A stretch of DNA of 47,500 bases from Chromera velia (lineage: Eukaryota > Sar > Chromeraceae), in NCBI GenBank assembly GCA_018398765.1, contig JAHBMJ010002173.1:1-47500 (forward strand). The letters are read 5' to 3'. How positions within the stretch are numbered: position 1 is the first letter of the stretch; every line of letters starts with the position of its first letter. Below, one piece after another: positions 31,310 through 40,000 of this stretch. Position numbers and translations under genes: made by a program. Below the pieces are notes generated by a model. The model was not told the origin of the DNA. It did no database searches and saw only the letters and a list, made by a program, of their open reading frames with translations.

Positions 31310-32049
31310 GCGCATACTTACACTTATGGAGGGGATGGAGCTCATCGCGTCAGGTCACTTCTCGGTAAACAATGAAGAACTACGTGCAAAAAAAAAAAAA
31401 AAAAAAAAACCAATGAAGAAGAGATGTCAACAGCTAAGCGGATAGATGGATAGACGGGCTGGTACGAGGGTAGACGGACGCGGCATGCATTTACTTTCTG
31501 AAAAAGAATTCTGTATGAGAGTAAATGCGGGCTGCTACGAGAGTAGACGGACGCGGGAAGACGGACGGAATACAAAAGACGAAGACGGACACAAACAACC
31601 ACATACGTGGAGAAAGAAGAGAAAGACAAGTCAAGGTTGGAACAGAGGAGAAGGTGAGTAGTCCAATGGCACCACAACTCGTTGAGAAAGTCTATCCGTG
31701 TCTGTCTGCATTGGTGACACCTGAACACGCGTAATTCGCTTTTCTAGGCCCTTCTCACCGACCTGAGTGGAGTCCGTGCGAACACCTCCTCGTCCGTGCT
31801 GTAGAAGTTTGGGTCTGCTCCTGAGTGGAGGGCCGAGAGGACGCTGTGTAGATTGCCCTCGTGAAGGGCCAGGAAGAGGGACAGAGAGACGATAGAGGGG
31901 GGAGGGGGGGAGGGAGCGAAGGCGAACGGCACTTCCTTCTCGTACACTCTGGGAGAGTTGAACCATATGCGCCCCCCTCCTCCTACACTTCCTGCAAGCC
32001 CATCTGTCACGAATGCTCTCGCAGAGGGACCCTCTGTACCCGCGTTCAT
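21731..32049 (-). CDS. Multi-exon ankyrin-repeat protein
   Basis: About 19 exons are read on the minus strand. The proposed start (ATG at 32049) opens a first exon ending at 31763 that already contains an ankyrin unit (LALHEGNLHSVLSALHSGADPN). Later exons repeat the family hallmarks: DGWSALH, LLHTACE, SGLTPLHLACFG, WTPLHFAVWSGN, NTPLTLAVAKG, VTSLHLAVLR, RPVHVAANFGFGDLAQ and LLIDYGADP. Ankyrin stacks are protein-binding scaffolds; no catalytic domain is visible, so the partner and role are unknown. The C-terminal exon (21963-21731) ends in an acidic EYDDVVELLDDRR tail. Junction phases agree for most exons. They fail between 26046 and 25404 (a small exon near 25.6 kb may be missing), at 24010-23887, and at the last intron. 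The family call is firm; the exact protein is not. Confidence 0.8.
23462..23725. repeat. Compound (AAAC)n-(GAAA)n-(GACA)n-(GGAA)n microsatellite
   Basis: Over 200 bp of purine-rich tetranucleotide repeats in the intron between exons 23736 and 23188 of the minus gene, where it reads as a pyrimidine tract. Confidence 0.93.
24159..24300. repeat. ~42-bp tandem repeat, three full copies plus a partial, at an exon 3' edge
   Basis: The unit GATGGCATGCGTGCGTCAGA plus about 22 more bases is repeated three times between about 24172 and 24300, and a partial copy of its end lies just before. On the minus strand the first unit follows the donor of exon 24476-24297, and each unit repeats the GGTGGGTCTTGCTTG-like donor context. 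Confidence 0.88.
24774..24908. repeat. Class A hairpin element flanked by a 23-bp duplicated exon segment
   Basis: The 23-bp segment GGATTCCCCTCCCTCCCGTT plus TTG occurs at 24774-24796 and 24886-24908. Between them is a hairpin with arms TTCATTTTC (24803-24811) and GAAAATGAA (24838-24846) and the AAAAAGAATTCTGTAT core seen in other copies. In the minus gene the duplicated bases code DPQNGREGNP-type sequence near the end of exon 25404-24874. Confidence 0.87.
25461..25557. repeat. Duplicated ~35-bp segment
   Basis: GGTACAATGCAGAGAGACAA and following bases at about 25463-25494 recur at about 25523-25556 with several differences. The second copy abuts the possible small exon near 25.59 kb. Confidence 0.75.
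25669..25983. repeat. 86-88-bp tandem repeat, four copies, carrying a half class A motif
   Basis: Copies of a unit beginning GGAAATTTCCAGCCAC start at 25669, 25755, 25841 and 25929. Each unit contains the self-complementary GTGATCAC, and the first three end with ATTTTCATACAGAAAA and an A run. The ATTTTCATACA core is the same as in the class A hairpins but the opposite arm is missing. The array is intronic in the ankyrin gene. Confidence 0.92.
26403..26482. repeat. Duplicated donor-side exon edge around an (AC)n run
   Basis: CTGACCCTGAGCACAGCCAG occurs at 26404-26423 and 26460-26479. On the minus strand the inner copy is the real end of exon 26541-26465 (LAVLR plus the GTCAG donor). The other copy follows about 56 bp into the intron, beyond an (AC)n tract. 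Confidence 0.87.
26907..32049 (-). CDS. Ankyrin gene: 5' exons
   Basis: Exons read, in transcript order: 32049-31763, 31011-30909, 30691-30560, 30084-29746, 29320-29242, 28769-28659, 28046-27992, 27772-27638, 27338-27254 and 26988-26907. Every junction in this run agrees in phase. The exon 30084-29746 is longer and not ankyrin-like (VASPKMQQGGALFTSFALRY, then Arg/Gly-rich), probably a loop inserted in the repeat stack. The exon 29320-29242 (HICALRGKMKSAGVLLREGA) resumes an ankyrin helix pair. The exon 28769-28659 is a hydrophilic insertion. Confidence 0.78.
27344..27404. repeat. (CA)n microsatellite next to an exon acceptor
   Basis: On the minus strand this (TG)n tract runs into the GAGCAG acceptor of exon 27338-27254. 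A second (CA)n tract lies at about 27150-27173. Confidence 0.9.
28497..28682. repeat. Duplicated exon 3' edge flanking an AT-rich inverted repeat
   Basis: CAGAGGCCCTCCCAGAAAAGCCC at about 28531-28549, preceded by CCAA repeats, recurs with one mismatch at about 28660-28681. Between the copies, AATTAATTCACTTT and AAAGTGAATTAATT form an inverted repeat, with extra AATTGCGAAAAAA units. The inner copy is the coding end of exon 28769-28659. This is the same arrangement as class A but with a different hairpin sequence. Confidence 0.82.
29031..29197. repeat. Duplicated ~35-bp segment flanking a poly-A tract with an assembly gap
   Basis: GCTGACCCCATGGAGACGCT and following bases occur at about 29031-29065 and 29161-29195 with one mismatch. 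Between them is a short unique stretch and then a run of more than 50 A interrupted by three undetermined bases at about 29133-29135. The true length of the tract is unknown. Confidence 0.87.
29660..29742. repeat. (CTGA)n-(ATGA)n microsatellite after the 30084-29746 exon
   Basis: Tetranucleotide repeats begin within a few bases of the donor of the minus-strand exon ending at 29746. Confidence 0.92.
30070..30197. repeat. Class A hairpin element flanked by a 15-bp duplicated acceptor
   Basis: CGCCACCTGCACCAC occurs at 30079-30093 and 30183-30197. Between the copies an 18-bp arm TGGATTCATTTTGATACA (30097-30114) pairs, with one mismatch, with TGTATGAAAATGAATCCA (30153-30170). On the minus strand each flank is GTGGTGCAG|GTGGCG, the acceptor and first bases of exon 30084-29746, so two acceptors lie about 104 bp apart. 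Confidence 0.9.
30292..30585. repeat. Four tandem copies of an exon 3' edge with donor, ~82-bp period
   Basis: CTACCTCGCAGGCCGTGTGC (minus strand: GCACACGGCCTGCGAG|GTAG) recurs four times between about 30295 and 30580. The copies are separated by ATATCTAAAAACATCCAGAC, a class B-like spacer. The copy nearest 30570 is the true end of exon 30691-30560 (LLHTACE). The other three form a ladder of donor copies down the intron. Confidence 0.92.
31260..31313. repeat. (CA)n-(CG)n tract with Z-DNA potential
   Basis: About 34 bp of CA repeats is followed directly by about 18 bp of CG repeats, in intron 1 of the ankyrin gene. Alternating purine-pyrimidine runs of this kind are the classical Z-DNA-forming sequence. 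Confidence 0.92.
31459..31556. repeat. Class A hairpin element flanked by a 26-bp direct repeat, in an intron
   Basis: GCTGGTACGAGGGTAGACGG plus six bases at 31459-31484 recurs with two differences at 31531-31556. The hairpin arms are GCATTTACTTTC (31487-31498) and GAGAGTAAATGC (31518-31529), one mismatch, with the AAAAAGAATTCTGTATGA core between. The flanks do not overlap a recognised exon, so the element is not restricted to exon edges. Confidence 0.87.
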
Positions 32050-33303
32050 GTTTGCTTTTGTTCAATAAGGAAGTCTCCGCAGGAGAAGATAGGTGGACTG
32101 GACGCGAAGTGAAAACCCCTTTGTATATATTTACAGACCACAGCAGTACGGCTTCAGAAGTTTCACTTCACAATCCCAACTCCCTCGGTGCCTATCTGCG
32201 AAGGAAGTCGGGGAGGAAAACGCGATGAAGATTCTACACTTCCACTGGAGCCAAGAAGAGAGAGAGACTGAGTCGATCAATGGTCGGCGCTCTGAAGTCA
32301 GTGCTCACGTACGTATGTCCGTCTCTACTGCACATGTACATAAGTATACATGTTTCTGACCGACGGACAGACAGACCATGGACGTAGCACACACGTTTCG
32401 GACCTCTCTTCACCATGTACACCTGGAAGTAAGGTAGAAAGTGTGTACTGTAGAAACGATCGAGCGGACCATCTCACAGTAACCACCTTCTCATGCAGGT
32501 CCTTCTGTATCTGCAAATTTTATTTTTCGATCACCGAATAGATGTCAGTCAGTCAGTGTGGTCTTCCGACAAATGACCGGTGAAGTTAAAAAGGTGAGTG
32601 CCTTGAAACGCTTCACGAACGAACAATCTCAAAGGTGAGTGCCTTGACTTTAATGTCAGAAGATGATTTTCGTCCCCCGCCTCACCTTCAATATGAATTT
32701 TTCGAAAAAAATGTTGCACTTTTAGCCGCAAGCCGTGCACTTGAGTATAAAGGAGCCGAAATTTCTCACTGCCACTGAGCCGATCCGCTCCGCCATGCAG
32801 CTAGACTTTACTTGCGCGCGAATTGACTTAATTGTTTTAATTAAAATCGATCGATCAGTGAAAAAGACGTACGAAAAAAATGCATGCAGTATCGGACTCT
32901 CATGCACGCGACGGTATATATATGATTTAATTATATATCTGCAGATCTATACTGCTGTCGATCACGATGATCTGATCGAAAAGAAGTTCGAGTCGACCGG
33001 AGCTTCAGACATCTTTGAATACAAGGGCAAGGTGCCAAGACTGTATGTGCAGAAAGAGAGACTGCGTGCAGCCCAGATCCCTCCGACACGCGTCACGCAC
33101 GAGTTTCTATATATATACGGGTGTATATATATAAATATAGTTTCAGAACACCTTGGAGGGACATCCCACCAGGCGTCGACGTGCAATCGTGCAGCACACA
33201 GCGGCAATTGACTGTCACGACCTTCTGCAAGGGCGCTACGAGAGACTATAGCTGCTGCTGTCAGGAAGCAAGTGTATAGCCAGTCAATCAAACTTCTCAA
33301 ATA
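32050..33303. other. Divergent intergenic region between the ankyrin gene and the Gly-rich protein gene
   Basis: This region holds the putative promoters of both genes. A 158-codon plus-strand open frame at 32735-33211 passes through AT-rich and TATATA repeats and resembles no protein I know. AAAGGTGAGTGCCTTGA occurs twice near 32589 and 32632. ATATATATA runs lie at about 32916 and 33105-33137, the latter about 170-200 bp upstream of the ATG at 33304. Confidence 0.5.
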
Positions 33304-34014
33304 ATGCCGAGCGCACGTGCCATTCCGCTCCAGACTTCTCTCTTGCTCCTGGTGCTTCTCTTCTCCGCTTTTGCCAGTCAAGAGCGACAACTGAAGGGTG
33401 GGGGTGGGGGCGGCGGCGGAGGCGGAGGGGGGGGAGGTGGCGGCGGATATGTGGGAGGCGGTGGGGCTCACGCTCACGGCCAAGCGGGACAGGGTTTGAC
33501 TGCAGAAGAAGGCATGTACGTCGGGGTGGCGATTGGCGGTACTTTTGGGCTGATCGGAATCGTATACGTTATCGATCGCATGTGGAAGAAGTTTCTCGCG
33601 AGAAAGACGCACAAACTGATCGCAACTCGAAGAGAACGCATCCCTCCCGCAGCCGGACCGGCCCCTCCGTCCGGCAAATGGTCGGGCGAATTTAAGGAGT
33701 GGAAGTGCTGCAAACGACATAAAAAAACCTCGAACTACTCCCTCACGTTTTCTCCTGACGGGACTGTGAGTGGTACCGTGTCAGACTGGGACGGTGGCGG
33801 GACTGTGAGCGATGGCGTATACGACACTCAAACCAAGTGGAAATTCTCATGGACCGAGACGTTCCCGGGCGGCCTGGTGGCAGACGTCACCGGTAAATTG
33901 GACATGGAGAAGGCGACTGCTTCCACTCCGGAGTGCTTTACCTTCAAGGGGAAGTACACTGCAAGCACCGGAAAGAGCGGTCCCGTGTGGGGCCGTTCGG
34001 CCGAGGTTCCATGA
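33304..34014 (+). CDS. Small secreted or type I membrane protein with long glycine run (unknown function)
   Basis: One intronless frame of 236 codons. I do not recognise the family. Residues 1-25 form a clear signal peptide (basic start, LLLLVLLFSAFA core, cleavage expected near FAS-Q). Residues ~32-56 are almost only Gly, and a short His/Gly-rich part follows. Residues ~67-90 form one membrane helix (GVAIGGTFGLIGIVYVI), followed by a strongly basic stop-transfer segment. The C-terminal ~110 residues are hydrophilic with Trp-rich blocks (SGKWSGEFKEWKCC, TKWKFSWTETFPGG, FKGKYTAS) that look like beta strands of a small lipocalin-like or jelly-roll-like fold; that is inference. Predicted topology: glycine-rich part outside, basic and beta part in the cytosol. 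The lack of introns is unusual beside its neighbours. Confidence 0.72.
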   Translation: MPSARAIPLQTSLLLLVLLFSAFASQERQLKGGGGGGGGGGGGGGGGGYVGGGGAHAHGQAGQGLTAEEGMYVGVAIGGTFGLIGIVYVIDRMWKKFLARKTHKLIATRRERIPPAAGPAPPSGKWSGEFKEWKCCKRHKKTSNYSLTFSPDGTVSGTVSDWDGGGTVSDGVYDTQTKWKFSWTETFPGGLVADVTGKLDMEKATASTPECFTFKGKYTASTGKSGPVWGRSAEVP

Positions 34015-35459
34015 AAATGAAGTTGTTTTTTTTGTCATCGATCCCTTGAATCCAGTCTCATTCTTTTGTCAGGCAATGTGAATCATGCATGGTTTTGGTT
34101 GGGTTCAGAAGTATGTTGCAAAAACCTATAGCTGCGTATATATTTATATAAAAGTCTTTCGATGCGCTGTATGTGCCGAGAGTAGAGAAAGCCTTTTCTT
34201 TTTCATATTAAACGCCCTCTGCTATTTCCACTGCCTCATAAAACTCGGTAGGACGCCAGGCGGCGGCACACAACAAGTGTTTTAAATCACATTTCTAGTT
34301 TATTTTTTCAAAACAGTAAAGTGTCATTTTGATGTGTCAAATTTTGTTATCACTCTATGATTCATAGGTTTTGATTATTAACTAATAATTATGGATACCT
34401 AAAGTGAGGTGAATGATTGGGGGTTAAATCCTAGATCCAGCGATGCCATAGGGCATTTGAAGGCTTGCAAGACTAGGCGGCCCCTTCGCTTTAATATATT
34501 TATGACATATATATAACATACAGAGCAACTAAATCAAAGTGAACTGCTGTTGTAAAGAACCTAACTGTCGGAACTGCTTTGTGCATTGCCGCCAAACGCT
34601 AGACACTTATTTATAGGCCGATGGCGATGGCCTATGATGATGATGATGACGGCAACTTAAGCACCATTCATAAATCAATTGCTTAAACAAACATATATAA
34701 AATAATAAGCTTTAAAATTTTAATTAAAATTTTTTAACAGGTTAGACAAACTTTTATAAAGAAATTTACTTAATTTTAAACATAAAGCTAGACATAAAGA
34801 TGCAAACACATACACACTTCAAAGTTAGATACAAAAATGGAGGTGCACTGGTAGTGTGACGATGCACATAGATCCACACAAAGTTTGATTGGGTTGCATT
34901 TTATAAAAACAAAATTTTCACGTAACAATGATCATGATCCATGCACAACTTCAACGCAGCAGCACAAGCAATGATGTCACAAATGTACACAAATGGTGCG
35001 GACTGAGCAAGGACGAGTTGTTTACTCAGATTTAAACTTTGCGCTTCTACACAGAGGCCCCAGCACAGGCAGGCCACTGATTCGCTACACAACGACAAGG
35101 CCAAGCATTTATGCATCGCATCGATCACCCACCGCGATTGCATGATTAAACTTTCGATGCTGCATGCACCCTTTAGCGCTTGTTTGCGCGGGCCGGCCGT
35201 CACTGTGAAAGAATACGCATCAATCCTAGCATCAATCTGCTTTTTTACCGAATACCGGCCTGCCTCCACGCCCCAAAGGTCTGAACTCACTTACTCAATC
35301 ACTCATGGACTCTCTGAGTGATTCATGTATGTAGAGAGGGAGTCACTGATTTGGATGTGCATCCATGCTTCCCTCCCTGCTTGCAGCCGACCGACACCCT
35401 GATGAACTCAAGGTGAGCGAGTATTTTTCGCCTCAGTAGTCCTTTGTTTTTGAATTACT

Positions 35460-35500
<41 letters not shown>

Positions 35501-35546
35501 GTCTGTCTGTCTGTCTATCTGTCTGTCTCTGTCTGTCTGTCTGTCG

Positions 35547-35580
<34 letters not shown>

Positions 35581-36111
35581 TTCACTCTCTGTTTTCTTCC
35601 AAGCGGATTTTTCGTCCTTCCCTTCGATCCCTTCAAAGTTCCGTGCATCCTACTTGTTCTTTCCCTCCTCACTTTGCTCATCCCCTGCCCTCTGCGATTC
35701 CTGTATGAGTGCCAGAGGAAGGGAGAAAATGCGGTCTGAAAAGGAAGGACAGAAGGGAGATGGATGAAGATTTTGCAAAGGAAAATAAAGAAATTAAACA
35801 GCGGGAGTCTCAGAGGCATGCAGTGATGCATGGGTAACGCGTTATCTGTCTCAATTCTTCCCTCCCTCCCCTTTTTCTGCCTCCACCCTTTCTGTCTCCT
35901 TTTCTTTGTTGCTTCCATTCTTTTCACACAGGCCTTGTTGCTCTTTCTGTCTTCGGCTGCGATGGTCACTCAGTCGAGCATGCATGCAGGTGCGCCCCCA
36001 CAGCTACCGGCCTCTCTCTTCATCACAGAGCTAGAGAGGGACAAAACAGCTCTAAGAGACAGACAGAAAGAGAAAGAAGAATTCAGGGGACACATGTACC
36101 CACTTGACTGA

Positions 36112-36145
<34 letters not shown>

Positions 36146-36308
36146 GAATGGCTGGCATACCCTCATTCGTTCATTCCAATTCGATTTCTGTCAACGTTTT
36201 CTTGCTTGCACTTTGATAATAAAATTCGACCGTCACGATTCGTTTACCTACTCTCCCCCCCCCCAAAGCCCCTCCCTCCACTCGCTTGCTTCTCATTCTG
36301 ACCGATCC
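34015..36308. other. Gene-free region with AT-rich core
   Basis: Roughly 34285-34900 is AT-rich and nearly free of open frames. A minus-strand frame at 35290-34901 (129 codons, Cys/Leu-rich) has no recognisable domain or splice context. At 35463-35580 a (CT)n run leads into (GTCT)n. Exon-like pieces with TGCAG/CACAG acceptors and GT donors occur at about 35386-35412 and 35933-35988, but they cannot be linked into a frame. This region contains the 3' ends of the gene at 33304 and of the minus-strand gene ending at 36309. Confidence 0.5.
35463..35582. repeat. (CT)n-(GTCT)n microsatellite
   Basis: A CT run is followed by a long GTCT tetranucleotide run with few interruptions. A related short (GTCT)n lies at about 36114-36146. 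Confidence 0.93.
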
Positions 36309-37012
36309 TCAATTGATTTCTGAGGGCCCATTTGCATTCTGGGCGTCTGTCACTGTGTCTATCGGGGGATCTGCGTTTGCATTGGATGAGAGAGAGGGGA
36401 TACTGGGTTTGTCCCTCAGGGAATGCGCTTTTATAAGGGCCGTCTTTCCGGGATCAGGGCGATTGAAGACCCCGGTCGGTCGGGCCACAGGCAGCTGCCC
36501 CAAGTTGGGCCCCGGCATGCCTTCCACCGGACTCTCCACCAACTCCCCCCCCGTCTTGATGCCGATGTTTGCGTTCGTCTCCCCTCTGGGCGGGGCACTG
36601 CCTGTCGAGGCCGGTTTCTTCGACAGCTGCACCGTGTTGCCCTTATTCGGCCGCGTATTTGTCTCCACAGTGAAGGAGAAGACGTGACGCTCCTCTCCCA
36701 TGGGACCCATGGCCTGGGCAGGAGAGGGGGGGCCGATCTGCAAAGGGATGTGATGCATTTAGGCAGGCAGGCAGGCAGGCAGGTGTGTGTATGAGTGTCT
36801 GAATTTCTGTGGATGGAAAGAAGTGTGAGAGAGAACTGACGGGCGTCTATTTTGATGCCCTCACCACGACGTCCCCGGCTGCTTCTCTGCGCATGCGCAT
36901 CTATTTGTATGTTTCTCGGTATGGCGTAGCATGTCCGTCTGTTTTCGCCTCTTTCCAGGTCTGTTTTTCCTTCACATATTGGCAAAAAAACTGCGCGCGC
37001 TCTCTCTGTCCG

Positions 37013-37088
<76 letters not shown>

Positions 37089-40000
37089 CGTGCGTGCGTG
37101 CGTGAGAGAGAAAGACGTACACAAACACGCCACATACAAAAGCCACCTCACCCACTCACTCCTTGTGCCTGACTGACCTCATGTCTCTTGAGCATCATGT
37201 GTCCCCTCTCGATGACCTGGTTCTTGTCGAACACCACCACGCCCCCCCCCCCGCTCGCGAGACCCTCCTCTCCGGGCGCCGCCGCCCCTACCCCGTCAGT
37301 CACGGGCCGGGATCTTTGGTTTAACAGCGAGTGCATGAACACCTGCACGTTGCCCTTGCCCCCCTCCAAGGGCTCTGCGGAACCTCTGCGGGGCCCTCTG
37401 TTGGTCTTTGCAGTGGCCATCTTCTGCGAATAGTCCAACTCTCTGGGTACGTTCAAATGCCCCGCCTTTCGCTCTTTGGGGCCCGGAAAGACCTTCACAT
37501 GAAGGAGTGTGGGGTCGGTAGCTGAGGTGCACTTGGTGCCTCCATGGTGGCCTGCGAGACGGGTGGAGTGGGCTTCGTCTCGCGATGCGTGTTTTTCCCA
37601 GTGGGCGCGGTGTTTTAATCGTGCGGTAGTTGCCACCATGGAATCTCTTCTGTTCTTCAAATGTTCTGCGCCCGTAGCCCCTGATGCCACTATATCGTTC
37701 AGCTCTTCCATGAAGGTTGGCTCTCCGTGGATGGATATGACGGAGGAACGAATGCGCGCATTTTCCTGGGCTTCTTCGCTTCCCTCTTTGCCATCATAAA
37801 GGTCAATTTTCTCTTGCTCTGTGTTTCGGCGAAGGGGGTGATTGCCTTCTGGCTTCCCGGCTCCTTCTTCCTGTCTGAGGGCCTGGATGTGTTTGAGGAC
37901 CTTTGAGGGTAACTCGGGTGAGAGGGCGGCACCGTCTGCGAGCGCACACGCGGCAGTGATCGGATCGGGGGGGGGTATGCCCAACATCCCCGCGAGCTCC
38001 TGAGCCTTCACTCTTCCCTGAAACTCACCCCCCCGCCCGATGCCCGTATGCGTCGGTTTCACGAGATCTGGCGACAGACGGCTCATAAAATACTGGTCGT
38101 CTTCCGAGATCTGATTCTCTGCCCCTACATGCGCGTTCAAAATCCTAGTCCTCAGATGCCCCCTTTTGGAGGGGTGCAGGGTCTCTGGCCGTCCTTTGCC
38201 CTCCTCCGTCACCACCGCCTCCCTGGGGGGCCACCGAAGGACTTGGCCGACGTCGGGTTGGCCTCTGATGGGGGATTCGTCTAGCATCCCGGCACGTGCG
38301 GCGGCGGAACTTGTCGGGAGGGGCCGGGTCTTCTGCTTCTGGAGGCCCTGGTGACCCAGAGGGCCTGCGTGCATCCATCCATGCATCCATTGATTTTCAT
38401 ACATAATTCTTTTTCACACAAAGAGAGAAAGAGAAAGAGAGAGAGAGAGAGGCCCTGGTGACCCAGAGGGCCTGCGTGCATCCATCCATCCATGCATCCA
38501 TTGATTTTCATACACAATTCTTTTTCACACAAAGAGAGAAAGAGAAAGAGAGAGAGAGAGGCCCTGGTGACCCAGAGGGCCTGCGTGCATCCATCCATGC
38601 ATCCATTGATTTTCATACACAATTCTTTTTCACACAAACAGAGAAAGAGAAAGAGAGAGAGAGAGGCCCTGGTGACCCAGAGGGCCTGCGTGCATCCATC
38701 CATGCATCCATTGATTTTCATACACAATTCTTTTTCACACAAAGAGAGAAAGAGAAAGAGAGAGAGAGAGGCCCTGATGACCGAGAGGGCCTGCATCCAT
38801 CCATGGGTGTGGACCGGAAAGAAAGAAGGTGATCAGATGAACAGACATAAGCGAGTAGAGAGCAAGAAGGGGCCAGAAGTTTCTGTGTACAAGGAGGTTT
38901 GAGGGGCATCAGACAAAGAATTGGGGAAGTAATTGAGGACCAAGACAGAACACTTTACGATACTTGTGTTTTAACTGCACGCAGGGAAGTTTTTAGAGCC
39001 AGGCAGAGTTCACCCTGACGTGACATTCAGATTTCTATTTTCAAGAAATACACGTATGAGTGTGGGAATGCCGACTGACCAGCCAACCGAGTGCCGTCTC
39101 TGTGAATGGAGAAGAAAGAAGAAAGAAAGAAAAAAAAAACCACATTTATTGTCGAGTTTTGTCAACTGACCTGCCAACCGAGTGCCGTCTCTGTGGATGG
39201 AGAAGTCCGCATCAGCCCCGACTGCCGGGGCCGTCTCCGGAGAGGCCCCCTGCTCCCTTGTCCGGGGCCCTCCCGGCAGAGACGGGCCCACGTTCCCAAG
39301 ACCAATGTCCCTCAGATCGCATTCCAGAACGTCAGGAAACACTCGGGACACCAGACCTTCATTCTCCTCAAAGGGGGTGAGGCCCGTGAGTCCAGTCAGG
39401 CCGGGGCCCTCCACCCGTCTCGAGGGCGAGGGGGCCTCTATCAAGCCCTGGACGGGTTTTTTGACCTTCGTGACTACCGTCGTGGTCTCTGTGCCTGTGC
39501 CGGGGCCCTGCTGGTCACTCCCCGGAAAGATTTGGGGGGTTGATGGAGGCAGAAGGGGCGAGAGGGTGGCCACACTGCGACGGGCTCCTGTAGCCGCAGG
39601 GGACAGGCACACGGAGGCCAACCGGGTCCGGGACATGGGGGGCCCAGTAGTCCCAAAGGACCCCGGCGGCAGGGGCAGAGAGGCGGTCCCAGAGGGAGCA
39701 GGGGCGTCAAATCTGAGCACGGAGTTTCCATCAGATTCAGGGGAAGGAGGGACGACCTTCCCCCCCGTCTCCACCCACCGTCGCCTTGTCCCTCCCGCCA
39801 ACCCATCAGGAGGAGACGGAATGAGAAGAGTACTTGAGTCAGCAGGAGGAACAGGAAGGCTGCTTCCAGCCTCGTCGTAGTCAATCCTGCTGGCACTCAG
39901 TCTGCCCGACCCGTACTGTTCTATCGCTACCCGACCTCCCAATTCTGAGATGATCGAAGGCCTTCCGCTTCTGTGGGCAGGGCGCGTGGCCACAGACCCC

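Noticed and set aside
24159-31556. Interspersed direct repeats considered as a CRISPR-like array
   Set aside because: The repeats are unrelated to each other from locus to locus, the host is eukaryotic with spliceosomal introns, and there is no regular repeat-spacer pattern or cas gene.
32735-33211. Plus-strand 158-codon frame
   Set aside because: It runs through TATATA repeats, lacks splice context, and has no recognisable motif. It could be a chance frame in the promoter region.
35433-35969. Minus-strand 178-codon frame
   Set aside because: The sequence is Asp-Arg-Gln-Thr repeats from (GTCT)n and Arg-Glu repeats from (CT)n, preceded by ordinary noncoding sequence.
35386-35988. Exon-like pieces after TGCAG/CACAG with GT donors
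   Set aside because: The pieces near 35386-35412 and 35933-35988 have acceptor and donor signals but do not join into a convincing frame and have no neighbours.
36901-37155. Frames with His-Thr repeats on the minus strand
   Set aside because: They are translations of a (TG)n/(CA)n microsatellite.
38281-38796. Minus-strand 171-codon frame with five repeats of a CEKELCMKINGCMDGC-like peptide
   Set aside because: It is the acceptor ladder read as protein. The repeat is intronic, and the phase-consistent exon begins at 38364.
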